A stretch of DNA of 42,737 bases from Atopobium deltae (GTDB lineage: Bacteria; Actinomycetota; Coriobacteriia; Coriobacteriales; Atopobiaceae), in contig NZ_KQ959496.1 of assembly GCF_001552785.1 (NCBI RefSeq), positions 1 through 42,737 of the forward strand. Reading direction: 5' to 3'. The notes under the pieces are model-generated. The model was given only the letters and a program-made list of their open reading frames with translations, was not told the DNA's origin and did no database searches. Made by a program: the position numbers and the translations under genes. The first letter of the stretch is position 1. Every line of letters begins with the position of its first letter. This document shows positions 10,756 to 19,277 of the stretch, one piece after another.

Positions 10756-12844
10756 TTATCTCAATCACGGGCGTATTGACATCAGCCGTCATGCCGACCA
10801 AGGGTTTTACCTGCGCAAAGTCATCCGTATTGGTAATGACAACGAATGTCGTTGTTTCGAAGCCAGCCTCGCGAACTACGTCGAGATCAACCTGCGCCAG
10901 AGGATCTCCCGCTTGAACCTGTTGCCCGACAGCAACCTGCGGCGTAAATCCCCTACCCTCAAGTTCGACCGTATCAATACCAATGTGTACCAAAACTTCA
11001 ACACCATCAGCAGACGTAATACCATAGGCGTGACCATTTTTTTGCACCACGTTTACCGTTCCAGTCACAGGACTTACAAAGACGGATGCTTCGGGGATAA
11101 TACCAACGCCCTCGCCCAACATACCCGAGGCAAAGACTTTTTCGCTTGTCTCAGCAAGGCTGATAACCTTACCAGTCACCGTGCTTAAAACGGTGAATGG
11201 AGCGGTGGAGGTGGGTTCAGCTTCGACGGCATCAGCAGCAGCTTCGGCGGGTTTCTCGTCAGATGCATCTTTCTCGTGATAACCCGACACAGCAACCAAA
11301 ATCATCGAGGTAAAGAATGCCGCAGCCACCGAAATGGCATAGGCGCCCATGGGGGTAAACGACGGAATCGTTAGCAGCGAGGTAAAGGTAAACGCCGAGG
11401 TAAATACACCTGAAGTGGGAAGGCCAAGCACACCAATGGTAATGCCGCCAACCAAGCAGCCCGCGAGCATGCGCGGATACACACGCTTGTAGCGCAGGTG
11501 AATGCCATACAACGAAGGCTCAGAAATGCCGCCGATAAGACCAGCCGCAAGCGCACCCGTCGCCGTTTGGCGCATCACGTTATCGTGCTCGAGCATGGCA
11601 CAAACCAGCACGCCAGCCGTCGCACCAAAACAGGCAAAATTCCAGGTACCCATGGAGCCTTGGATGAAGTCGTATCCCATGGTATTGATGTTGACAAGCA
11701 TGAGCGCATTGAGCGGCCAGTGCAGGCCCAGCGGCACCAAAAAAGGATACATAAGTGGGATGAGCACGGCAAAGGCAAAAGGCGCTTTTTCGTTAATCCA
11801 ACCGAAGGTCGTGCCAATCGTGTTGCCCAGCCATATCGAGAACGGCCCGATAAGGAAGGCGGTTACGGGGATCATGATGAGCATTGAGAAGAACGGCACG
11901 AATACCATCTGGAAGTTTGCGGGAAAGACTTTTTTAATCTGGTGATACACCAGTGCCAGCAGCGGCACCATGAGCAGCGGCGCAAAGACTTGTCCGCCAT
12001 AATCATTGAGCTGCATGGGCAGACCAAAAATATTAGCCACCGCAACGGTCGTGCCAAGAGCTGGATCTTTGACTAGGGTGCTGTCGAAATTGGCCGCAAG
12101 CCCCGTAAAACTTGGCATCATGAGCGTGGCCATAATGGCGCCGCCAAGCCAGGGATCGACATCGAGTTTTTTAGAAGCGTTGTAAGCAACCATGATGGGC
12201 AAAAAGTATAGGATGGCATGCCACATCGCGTCGATAAAGGCCCAGCCACCTGCTTTTGCTCCAGCGCTATCGACAGAAGCGCCTAAACCAAATGCTCCCA
12301 GCAGCGAGGTCAGCGCAATGATGAGTGAAGCTCCCAATAATACACCCAGGATGGGGCGGAAAGAATCGGAGAGATACTCCAAAAAGCTGTCGAGAAAAGC
12401 GGGTTTGTCTGAAGTCTGCGCAGCGGTGGTTACGGTGTCGGCGACAGCCTGAGCGCTTACGTCGGTCGCGGCACCCGTAGCACTAGCATCAGACTCCGCG
12501 GCGGCGTTGCCATCTTGATACGCATCAGCATCCAGCGCCCCAGCCGTATGCGCGTTTTTCTCGATAAGCTTGTTAACCTGCGTGTAGACGGATTGCACCG
12601 CACCACCAACAATAATCTGATAGCGATTGCCACTTTGTGGCACCACACCCAACACCTCGGGCAGGGCCTCAATTGCAGATGCCTGAACGCGTGAGGCATC
12701 CTTTAGCTCAAAGCGCAAACGAGTCGCACAACAGGTAAAGCTTACGATATTATGCACACCGCCGATAGCATCAAGAATGGCTTGCGCGGAGGCGTTGCTG
12801 TTTGGTTTTGTTGTTACTGATTTTGCTGGGTGAGCTGTCCTCAT
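10748..12844 (-). CDS. PTS EIIBCA permease, beta-glucoside family
   Basis: A 698-residue fused sugar transporter-phosphorylase. The EIIB domain comes first (about 18-95), with phosphorylated C39 in the CATRLRF motif. The hydrophobic EIIC channel follows (about 135-510). A linker rich in Ala, Glu and Asp leads to the EIIA domain (about 555-695), with its active His in the VHIGIDTVEL motif and the companion His in NGHAYGI. The B-C-A order is typical of BglP-like enzymes; sucrose or trehalose members share it, so the sugar is not certain. The start is set at the ATG at 12844 because AAGGG lies 6 nt upstream. The longer frame to 12931 runs through the promoter region. No antiterminator gene is adjacent. 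Confidence 0.88.
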   Translation of the reverse strand: MRTAHPAKSVTTKPNSNASAQAILDAIGGVHNIVSFTCCATRLRFELKDASRVQASAIEALPEVLGVVPQSGNRYQIIVGGAVQSVYTQVNKLIEKNAHTAGALDADAYQDGNAAAESDASATGAATDVSAQAVADTVTTAAQTSDKPAFLDSFLEYLSDSFRPILGVLLGASLIIALTSLLGAFGLGASVDSAGAKAGGWAFIDAMWHAILYFLPIMVAYNASKKLDVDPWLGGAIMATLMMPSFTGLAANFDSTLVKDPALGTTVAVANIFGLPMQLNDYGGQVFAPLLMVPLLALVYHQIKKVFPANFQMVFVPFFSMLIMIPVTAFLIGPFSIWLGNTIGTTFGWINEKAPFAFAVLIPLMYPFLVPLGLHWPLNALMLVNINTMGYDFIQGSMGTWNFACFGATAGVLVCAMLEHDNVMRQTATGALAAGLIGGISEPSLYGIHLRYKRVYPRMLAGCLVGGITIGVLGLPTSGVFTSAFTFTSLLTIPSFTPMGAYAISVAAAFFTSMILVAVSGYHEKDASDEKPAEAAADAVEAEPTSTAPFTVLSTVTGKVISLAETSEKVFASGMLGEGVGIIPEASVFVSPVTGTVNVVQKNGHAYGITSADGVEVLVHIGIDTVELEGRGFTPQVAVGQQVQAGDPLAQVDLDVVREAGFETTTFVVITNTDDFAQVKPLVGMTADVNTPVIEITK

Positions 12845-12964
12845 GTAAACCCTTACTCGCGAAATTTTTTCTCGATTATTATATCGTCTTTTATAACCTG
12901 TCGTTGTGAGAGACACATAGTTTGATATCATTTTAGTAGGTCTTTATCCATAGGAGATTTGTGT

Positions 12965-13903
12965 ATGGCACAAACGTATCTTGGGCAAACACTTGTTATT
13001 GCGAATCCAAGTTCTCATAGTGGCAAAGGGGCTGCGGCCGCAGACTTTGTGGAGCGCTTTTTGCACAGTTTTTCTCGGGCAACGCAGGGTTTTAGCGTAT
13101 ATCGCACCAAAACGATGGATGACGCACGACGAACCGCGCGCGAGGCGAGCGAATATCAGACGGTCATCGCCTTAGGCGGAGACGGCATTATTCACGAGGT
13201 GGTCAACGGGCTTATGGCTATCCCCGCGCACAAGCGTCCCGTACTCGGCATTATTCCTATGGGCACTGGCAACGATTATGCACGCACGCTGGCTATTGCG
13301 CGCAACGCTCCCGAGGCGGCGCTCGGACAGCTTATGCAAGGTCCCGTCAAAAACATCGACCTTGGCTGCGTCAATGGTGAATATTTTGCCGAAACGCTTT
13401 CGTTTGGCCTTGATGCGTTGGTGGCCGCCGACACAACTAAGCGCCGCGAGGCTGGCACTACTCAGCAGGGCACCTCGCTCTTTGTGAGTTCGGGCTTTAA
13501 GTTTTTTAGTAAACGGCCCCCTACCTGGAATTGCATAGCTCATATTGACGAAAAGACCGTCGAGCTCAAAACCGTTATCTTTGTCATGCAAATTGGTCCC
13601 ACCTATGGTGCAGGATTTAAAATTTGCCCCGAGGCTCTTCCCCACGACGGCTACTTTGATCTTTGCTACAACACGAGCGTGCCAAACTTGCCGCACCTGC
13701 TGAGCTTATTTGGCCTTGCGCGTGTCGGCGCGCATACCAAATCACGTATTATACAGACCGAGCGCGCGCAGCATGTTCAACTTCATTTTGATGAAGACGT
13801 ACCCGTACAAGCCGATGGCGAGCCTTTGAGTGGACGTGACTTTGACATCACGATACTCCCCTCTGGCTTGCGGGTCATTCCCGCGGCTTCTTGCAGCTGG
13901 TAG
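12965..13903 (+). CDS. Diacylglycerol kinase family lipid kinase
   Basis: A 312-residue member of the DagK/YegS/sphingosine-kinase family, which phosphorylates lipids such as diacylglycerol using ATP. The nucleotide-binding motif GGDG is at 71-74 and PMGTGND at 98-104, both diagnostic. The C-terminal half is the beta-sandwich lipid domain (FGLDALVAA, then QADGEPLSG). The ATG at 12965 is preferred over the TTG at 12959 because AGGAG (12952-12956) is then 8 nt away. It is divergent from the PTS gene; the 120 bp between holds both promoters. Confidence 0.9.
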   Translation: MAQTYLGQTLVIANPSSHSGKGAAAADFVERFLHSFSRATQGFSVYRTKTMDDARRTAREASEYQTVIALGGDGIIHEVVNGLMAIPAHKRPVLGIIPMGTGNDYARTLAIARNAPEAALGQLMQGPVKNIDLGCVNGEYFAETLSFGLDALVAADTTKRREAGTTQQGTSLFVSSGFKFFSKRPPTWNCIAHIDEKTVELKTVIFVMQIGPTYGAGFKICPEALPHDGYFDLCYNTSVPNLPHLLSLFGLARVGAHTKSRIIQTERAQHVQLHFDEDVPVQADGEPLSGRDFDITILPSGLRVIPAASCSW

Positions 13904-13947
13904 CTTAACGCATTGCGCTGGCAGGCTGCTTTCCCAAGCGGTAGACA

Positions 13948-13983
13948 AATTTGCGGCGCTCCCGTGCGGGGGCGCCGCAAATT
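13948..13983. terminator. Strong bidirectional terminator between the lipid kinase and ptsI
   Basis: AATTTGCGGCGCtCCC pairs with GGGgGCGCCGCAAATT around a GTGC loop. It lies between two converging genes and has A/T runs at the base on both sides. Confidence 0.85.
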
Positions 13984-14046
13984 ACTAACAAGCGATAGCC
14001 TATGTGTGCAGTAAACTAGCAGATCGGTAAGCCAGCGAACCAGCGC

Positions 14047-15750
14047 TTAGCGCATGGCAGCCTGCAGCGCCTCGCGTACCTCAGCAGCGGTCTTCAAGCT
14101 CATGATCTTCTCGGTAAGTTCGTCTGCCTCAGTCTTGGTCCACATCGAAATAATGCGGCGCGTGCGCAAAATCGAAGGCGCCGAAACCGAGAACTCAGAC
14201 AGACCAAAGGACAGAAGCACGGGAACCATCAGCGGATCGGCGGCAACCTCACCGCACATGCCAACCATAATGCCAGCGCGGCGACCCTCGGTGATGACAC
14301 GCTTCAGCGAACGCAACACAGCCGGCTGATATACCTCGTACAGGTAACCCACGCGGTCATTGCCGCGGTCGGCGCACATGGTGTAACCAATGAGGTCGTT
14401 GGTACCGATCGAGAAGAAGTCGCACTCCTGCGCCAGGTCATCGGCAATAAGCGATGCGGCGGGAGTCTCGATCATGGTACCAACTTCGATATTCTCGTTA
14501 AATTGAATGCCCTCACGGCGCAGCTCGTCCTTGCACTGCTCTACCAATGCGCGTGCCTCGCGGACCTCGGTGATGCTCGTCACCAAAGGAAGCATGATCT
14601 TGACATCGCCAAAGGCAGAAGCACGAAGCAAAGCACGCAGCTGCACCTTATACTGGTCGGGGTTGTTCAAGCAATAACGAATCGCGCGGAAGCCCATGAA
14701 GGGGTTTTCTTCCTTTTGCATGTTCAAATACGGGATTTCCTTATCGCCACCCACATCGAGCGTACGGATGATGACAGGCATACCCTTCATGCGCAGAGCA
14801 ACCTTTTGATAGGCGCTAAATTGTGAGTCCTCGGAAGGAAGCTCGGGGGCGTCCATAAACAAAAACTCTGAGCGGAACAAACCGATACCCTCAGTGTCGT
14901 GCTCGGCGGCAATGTTGGCGTCGTCGGGGTTACCAATGTTGGCAACAAGCATGACCTTTTCGCCATCGGCCGTGACCGTTGGCTTGCCGCGATAAGCTTC
15001 CAGCGCCTGCTTTTCTTCGGCATACTGCTTGGCCTTGGCCTCATAGGTGGCCAGCTCGTCGCCAGCGGGGTTGGCGATAACGTGGCCGTGTGCACCATCC
15101 ACAATGACCTTATCGCCATTTTTAATATTCAGTGTCACGTCGGCGACCGACAACACGGCAGGAATCTCGAGGGCGCGGGCAATAATCGCAGAGTGCGAGG
15201 TACGGCCACCTGTCTCGGTCACAATACCAGCAACGTTGTTTTTATCGATATCGGCCGTCATCGAAGGAGTTAACTCGTGTACCACGATGATGGAATTCTC
15301 GGGCAGCGTGGACAGGTCCACAACTTCCTTGCCAAGCAAGTCGGCGAGAAGACCAGTCTTGACGTCAGCAACGTCGGCAGCGCGCTCGCGGAACAGCTCG
15401 TCTTCCATCTGCGAAAACATGGTGTAGTAGGTGTCGTAAGCATCGCAGACGGCCTGCTCGGCACACATGCCAGCACTAATAGAGCCGTTGACCATATCTT
15501 TAATGCCATCGTCCTCGGCAAACTCGATGTGTGCACCCATGATAGCGGCGGACTCCTCGCCCACCGTTTGCTTCATGCGCTCGATTTGCGCGCGCGTCTG
15601 CTCGACGAATTTTGTGATGGCTGCGGCGTAACGCGCTTTTTCGGCCTCGACATCGGCTGGTGCATGCGGCGTAAACGACAAATCGGGCTCGACAGCCACG
15701 CGCGCTACACCAATACCAATGCCATCGGATGCATTAACCCCTTTAAACAT
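14047..15750 (-). CDS. ptsI: PTS enzyme I (phosphoenolpyruvate-protein phosphotransferase)
   Basis: A 567-residue cytoplasmic enzyme that takes phosphate from PEP and passes it to HPr. The phospho-histidine motif GGRTSHSAIIAR is at 181-192 (H186). The PEP-binding barrel shows RTLDVGGDK, the magnesium and PEP motif FSIGTNDLIGYT, and the catalytic-cysteine motif MCGEVAADP near the C-terminus. Length matches the family (about 570). Lies 21 nt after ptsH in the operon fruK-ptsH-ptsI, ending at the bidirectional hairpin at 13948-13983. Confidence 0.97.
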   Translation of the reverse strand: MFKGVNASDGIGIGVARVAVEPDLSFTPHAPADVEAEKARYAAAITKFVEQTRAQIERMKQTVGEESAAIMGAHIEFAEDDGIKDMVNGSISAGMCAEQAVCDAYDTYYTMFSQMEDELFRERAADVADVKTGLLADLLGKEVVDLSTLPENSIIVVHELTPSMTADIDKNNVAGIVTETGGRTSHSAIIARALEIPAVLSVADVTLNIKNGDKVIVDGAHGHVIANPAGDELATYEAKAKQYAEEKQALEAYRGKPTVTADGEKVMLVANIGNPDDANIAAEHDTEGIGLFRSEFLFMDAPELPSEDSQFSAYQKVALRMKGMPVIIRTLDVGGDKEIPYLNMQKEENPFMGFRAIRYCLNNPDQYKVQLRALLRASAFGDVKIMLPLVTSITEVREARALVEQCKDELRREGIQFNENIEVGTMIETPAASLIADDLAQECDFFSIGTNDLIGYTMCADRGNDRVGYLYEVYQPAVLRSLKRVITEGRRAGIMVGMCGEVAADPLMVPVLLSFGLSEFSVSAPSILRTRRIISMWTKTEADELTEKIMSLKTAAEVREALQAAMR

Positions 15751-15771
15751 GTAAACCCTCCGTACTGATGA

Positions 15772-16029
15772 TTAATTAAAGCTCTCGATAAGATGCAAGG
15801 CGTGTGCTAGGGCCTCATCTTCGCGATCGCCCGTGCAGATAATTTCTATTTCCATACCTTTGGTAATGCCGACGCCCATAAGACCAAGAGCGCTTTTTGC
15901 ATCAATACGCTTACCTTGTGCAATGACCTCTACTGTGCAGGGGAACTGCGAAAGCCCGTTGGCAAAGGTGGTTGCAGGACCAATATGCAAACCATGTGAG
16001 TTCGAAAGCGTAACTGTTTGGGAAACCAT
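15772..16029 (-). CDS. ptsH: HPr phosphocarrier protein with unusual active-site loop
   Basis: An 85-residue HPr that carries phosphate from enzyme I to sugar permeases. The phospho-acceptor H15 is present in GLHIGPAT, but the family's nearly invariant Arg17 is Gly and residue 16 is Ile (usual form GLHARPA). The regulatory Ser46 is kept in the KSALGLMGVG segment, so control by HPr kinase is possible if that enzyme exists. Length and fold pattern are otherwise normal. It sits between fruK and ptsI, which argues it is the general HPr. No second HPr is visible in the window. Confidence 0.92.
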   Translation of the reverse strand: MVSQTVTLSNSHGLHIGPATTFANGLSQFPCTVEVIAQGKRIDAKSALGLMGVGITKGMEIEIICTGDREDEALAHALHLIESFN

Positions 16030-16049
16030 AAAACTCCTTCATGCTCTGT

Positions 16050-17045
16050 TTAGTGTTTGTCGAGGGTATCGGCATAACGATCCGCTTTGCGCACGCGTTC
16101 GAGTGCAGCTTCTATCTCCTCTTTATGCTCTTCTAACACGGCACCTAATGAGGCATACAGTTTATCAATCGTTGCACGATTTGCAAGGTACTTTGACGAA
16201 GCTGTTGCAGAACCGCAACACGATGCAAAGTTCAATGCCGTTGCATAATCGGCACCCTCATCGATTTTGGCGATAAACCCGGCGACCATGGAGTCGCCCG
16301 CACCTGTCGCATTGACAAGCTTGCAGGGCGGAACCATCGTAATGTGCTCACGGCCATGCTCGTCCAACAAAGCCGAACCATATTTGCCGCAGGAAACAAG
16401 GACGTTAGCGGCGCCGCGATCGTGCAAAATCCGTGCAAAGGGAAGACATTCTTCGGGAGTCTCGGGCTTCTCGTCAAACAGACGACCTACCTCGTGGTTG
16501 TTCGGCTTAATCAAAAATGGCTTGGCGCCCAACGCACGCACAAGCAGGGTGCCTGGCGCGTCAACCACAAAACGAATGCCGCGACCAGCGAGATGATTCA
16601 TAATCATGTCGTAAGTGGTATCGGGCAAACTCTTGGGGATGGAGCCCGTGAGTACGACGGTATCACCCTCGCGGATCATATCCATGCGCTGCAGCAATTC
16701 ATCGAGCTTACGCTGCGGAATCGTGGGGCCCATGCCGTTAACGATGGACATAACAATGCCGTTGAGCTTGACGTTGATGCGCGTATCGCCCTTATCGAGG
16801 CGCACAAAATTGCACGAAATCCCCTGCGATTGCAGCGTGCGAATCAAATAGTCGCCAGTAAAGCCACCACAAATGCCCAGTGCCGTATTTGCTACGCCTA
16901 GTTCGTTGAGAATACCCGCAATGTTAATGCCGTTGCCGCCACAATAAATTTCTTCGTGAGAAGAGCGGTTGGTAAAACCCATATCGAGCGTGAGAGGATG
17001 CATTACGTAGTCAATTGCAGGATTAAGCGTAACTGTATAAATCAA
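16050..17045 (-). CDS. fruK: 1-phosphofructokinase / hexose-phosphate kinase (PfkB family)
   Basis: A 331-residue PfkB-family kinase, probably converting fructose-1-phosphate to fructose-1,6-bisphosphate. The start is a TTG at 17045: GGGGAG lies 5 nt upstream and the product then begins IYTVTLNPAIDY, the classic FruK/LacC N-terminus. The sugar motif reads GGNGINIA (36-43) where most 1-phosphofructokinases have GGKG. The catalytic motif TGAGDSMVAGF is near the C-terminus. Tagatose-6-phosphate kinase is the main alternative. It heads the operon with ptsH and ptsI; no fructose permease is adjacent. Confidence 0.82.
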   Translation of the reverse strand: MIYTVTLNPAIDYVMHPLTLDMGFTNRSSHEEIYCGGNGINIAGILNELGVANTALGICGGFTGDYLIRTLQSQGISCNFVRLDKGDTRINVKLNGIVMSIVNGMGPTIPQRKLDELLQRMDMIREGDTVVLTGSIPKSLPDTTYDMIMNHLAGRGIRFVVDAPGTLLVRALGAKPFLIKPNNHEVGRLFDEKPETPEECLPFARILHDRGAANVLVSCGKYGSALLDEHGREHITMVPPCKLVNATGAGDSMVAGFIAKIDEGADYATALNFASCCGSATASSKYLANRATIDKLYASLGAVLEEHKEEIEAALERVRKADRYADTLDKH

Positions 17046-17259
17046 AAGAATCTCCCCGTACGTTTTATTCAAAACCTTTCATAAGTATGACGCATTTTCG
17101 AAAAAATTTATAGTTCTAAAAATGTGATTTTGCATTTTGCGGGCGAGAAGATCGCTCGTAAAATCGAGAAAGACGCGGCACGAGGCATATGAAATTTGCA
17201 ATCCAGTATGCAATACAGTATGCATAAGGAGTACCCGCGTGATAAAATAGCTTGCACGA

Positions 17260-17335
17260 GCGCCCGTAGCTCAACGGATAGAGCATCGGACTTCTAATCC
17301 GGCGGTTGAGGGTTCGAGTCCCCCCGGGCGCACCA
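17260..17335 (+). tRNA. tRNA-Arg (anticodon UCU)
   Basis: Acceptor GCGCCCG with CGGGCGC. The anticodon stem TCGGA/TCCGG (with a G-U-like end) has loop CTTCTAA, giving TCT. The T-loop is TTCGAGT, with encoded CCA at 17333-17335. 76 nt. Confidence 0.96.
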
Positions 17336-17345
17336 GCATTTTTCA

Positions 17346-17391
17346 CTTTTACTTGTCGCTGCGATCGCGCTTCCAGCTTTTACTTATCGCT
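17346..17391. repeat. 15-bp direct repeat at the 3' end of manA
   Basis: CTTTTACTTGTCGCT (17346-17360) recurs as CTTTTACTTATCGCT (17377-17391). The second copy spans the manA stop and last codons, so again a gene end has a near-copy just outside the gene. Confidence 0.6.
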
Positions 17392-18330
17392 ACTTGGCGG
17401 ATACGAGCAAATCAATTCCATATCCCCCGCGAGCACAAGCGTATTAGCCGTGGCGGGAACTATGCAATGCTGCCCCTTGTTCACGTCACAACCGTTGATA
17501 GATCCAGCACCCTCAATAACACTCACACATAAAAATGGCCCCGGACGATCCATCGTCAGCTCGCCAGATACACGCACACGGTCGACGGTATATACATCGC
17601 AGGCAACAAGGCGCGTTACGCCGCGCTTCTCGGCAGGAAGGGCGGGAGCCTCGGTGGGTGCGCCCATAGAAAAATCGATGCAATCGAGTGACTGCTTCAT
17701 ATGCAGCGTGCGCAGGGTTCCATCGGCCTGACGGCGATCATAATCGTAGACGCGATAGGTGATGTCCGAGGACTGCTGCGTTTCGAGCACCATAGTGCCC
17801 CCGCGAACGGCATGCACGCAGCCTGGGCTTATCTGGAAAAAGTCGCCAGCCTTCACAGGAATAATGTTGAGAAGTTCGTCCCATTTGCCCTGCTCAACCT
17901 TGTGCGCAAACTCCTCGGGCGACTGTGCGTGCTGCCCGATCAGAATGGTCGCACCTGGCTTGGCGTACAGCACATACCAGCACTCGGATTTGCCCAATGC
18001 ACCATCTTCGTGCTTATAGGCGTAGTCGTTATCGGGGTGTACCTGGATTGATAGGTCGTCATCGGCCGCAAGAACTTTTACCAGCAGAGGGAACTGATCG
18101 CCCGCAACGTCACCAAAAAGCTCGCGATGTGCGCGGAACAACTCCGACAAATACAGGCCTTTGTAAGCTCCCGTTGCCACCTGGCAGTCTCCCGCAGGGT
18201 GCGCCGAGATGGCCCAACACTCGCCAATGGTGGTGTCGGGAAGCTCGTAGTCAAATTGCTCTTCGAGCATACGGCCGCCCCAAATTTTATGGTGAAACAC
18301 AGGTTGCAAAAAGATCAGTTCGTCGGACAT
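17380..18330 (-). CDS. manA: Mannose-6-phosphate isomerase, class I
   Basis: A 316-residue zinc enzyme that interconverts mannose-6-phosphate and fructose-6-phosphate, linking mannose uptake or mannan precursors to glycolysis. The zinc ligands Q96 and H98 (IQVHPD), E116 (KSECWY) and H173 (GCVHAVRGG) are visible. The active-site arginine region TYRVYDYDRR is at about 191-200. The length fits the short Bacillus-type class I enzymes. It stands alone, converging on tRNA-Arg. The PTS genes nearby make a sugar-catabolism role natural. Confidence 0.92.
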   Translation of the reverse strand: MSDELIFLQPVFHHKIWGGRMLEEQFDYELPDTTIGECWAISAHPAGDCQVATGAYKGLYLSELFRAHRELFGDVAGDQFPLLVKVLAADDDLSIQVHPDNDYAYKHEDGALGKSECWYVLYAKPGATILIGQHAQSPEEFAHKVEQGKWDELLNIIPVKAGDFFQISPGCVHAVRGGTMVLETQQSSDITYRVYDYDRRQADGTLRTLHMKQSLDCIDFSMGAPTEAPALPAEKRGVTRLVACDVYTVDRVRVSGELTMDRPGPFLCVSVIEGAGSINGCDVNKGQHCIVPATANTLVLAGDMELICSYPPSSDK

Positions 18331-18527
18331 CTAAACCCCCTGCATGATGAGAAGTTCGTGGCATACACGCGCGATATACACGCACGGTACAAGCGTTGCT
18401 TTCTATAATAGCGCACGATCCCAACATAAGGCATGTTTCTTGCCTTTGAGTGCGCAGCGTTACAAAGACGCTATACAATCACAAGCTTTGATATTTGAAA
18501 TGTGGGATTTAAGAGTAAGAGAAAAAA

Positions 18528-18603
<76 letters not shown>

Positions 18604-18632
18604 GATATGTGTGATGCTACCAAATGCTGCGT

Positions 18633-18709
18633 TGGGGTGGGCGAAGGGTCTCGAACCCTCGACCTACGGAGCCACAGTCCGTCGCTCTGCCAACTGAGCT
18701 ACGCCCACC
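18633..18709 (-). tRNA. tRNA-His (anticodon GUG)
   Basis: Acceptor GTGGGCG/CGCCCAC with the histidine-specific extra G at position -1 (18709) and discriminator C. The anticodon stem ACGGA/TCCGT has loop CTGTGGC, giving GTG. CCA encoded at 18633-18635. It lies 29 nt upstream of tRNA-Lys on the same strand, so the two are probably co-transcribed. Confidence 0.96.
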
Positions 18710-18789
18710 ATGTGCATCGCCACGGTGCGCGTTCTATTATTGCAAAAGTACGCGCTGATGCAAGCCCTCAAATCAAAGTTTTTTTCTAA

Positions 18790-19165
18790 TCAGCGCTCTC
18801 ATCACATATTGTGCAGATATCTCGTTTGCGTCCCATCGGTAACTTACTTGCACCTCGATGGGCACCACAGGGCACAGCGCACTTCCCTAGACAAACAGCT
18901 CCGCAATCTGCACGGCGTTGGTTACCGCACCTTTCTGATCTGGTCACCACAGCACCAAAACGTCAACGACCTGCTAGGATCTTCGATCAAAAAGGTCACG
19001 ACGGATGCGCCTACGTAAATCATATCCTGATTTGCAACATCCAAAGGCATGGGATATACCAGCTCATGGGCGAATCAACCACTTTCACACCAGGAGCAGC
19101 CGGCAAAACCAATGATGGTTGCGCAGTTGGGGCGAGGCGAACGCCCAGCAGGTATATGACGCATG
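18790..19165 (-). pseudogene. Probable decayed gene, family unknown
   Basis: The 560-nt stretch between tRNA-His and the next gene has no intact ORF. On the reverse strand it holds protein-like pieces in different frames separated by stops: LPAAPGVKVVDSPMSWYIP, then NQDMIYVGASVVTFLIEDP, then KGAVTNAVQIAELFV followed by a TAG. This pattern suggests a gene broken by several indels. I cannot name the ancestor. Confidence 0.3.
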
Positions 19166-19170
19166 CAAAA

Positions 19171-19198
19171 AGGCGTACCCAAACTTTTGGATACGCCT
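19171..19198 (-). terminator. Rho-independent terminator of the 504-residue gene
   Basis: AGGCGTAcCCAAA pairs with TTTGGaTACGCCT. On the reverse strand the hairpin is followed by TTTTT. It sits about 80 nt past the stop of the gene at 19278-20792. Confidence 0.75.
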
Positions 19199-19277
19199 GA
19201 TTCAATGCAGTGATGCTGGGCTTGAGATCTTATAGCTGGCAACGTCGTATGTAGCAACGCCTCGCTACGCTGGGTGC

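Noticed and set aside
12845-12931. N-terminal extension of the PTS protein from the upstream start at 12931
   Set aside because: The added 29 residues are basic and unlike EIIB, they fall in the divergent promoter region, and a good ribosome binding site precedes the ATG at 12844.
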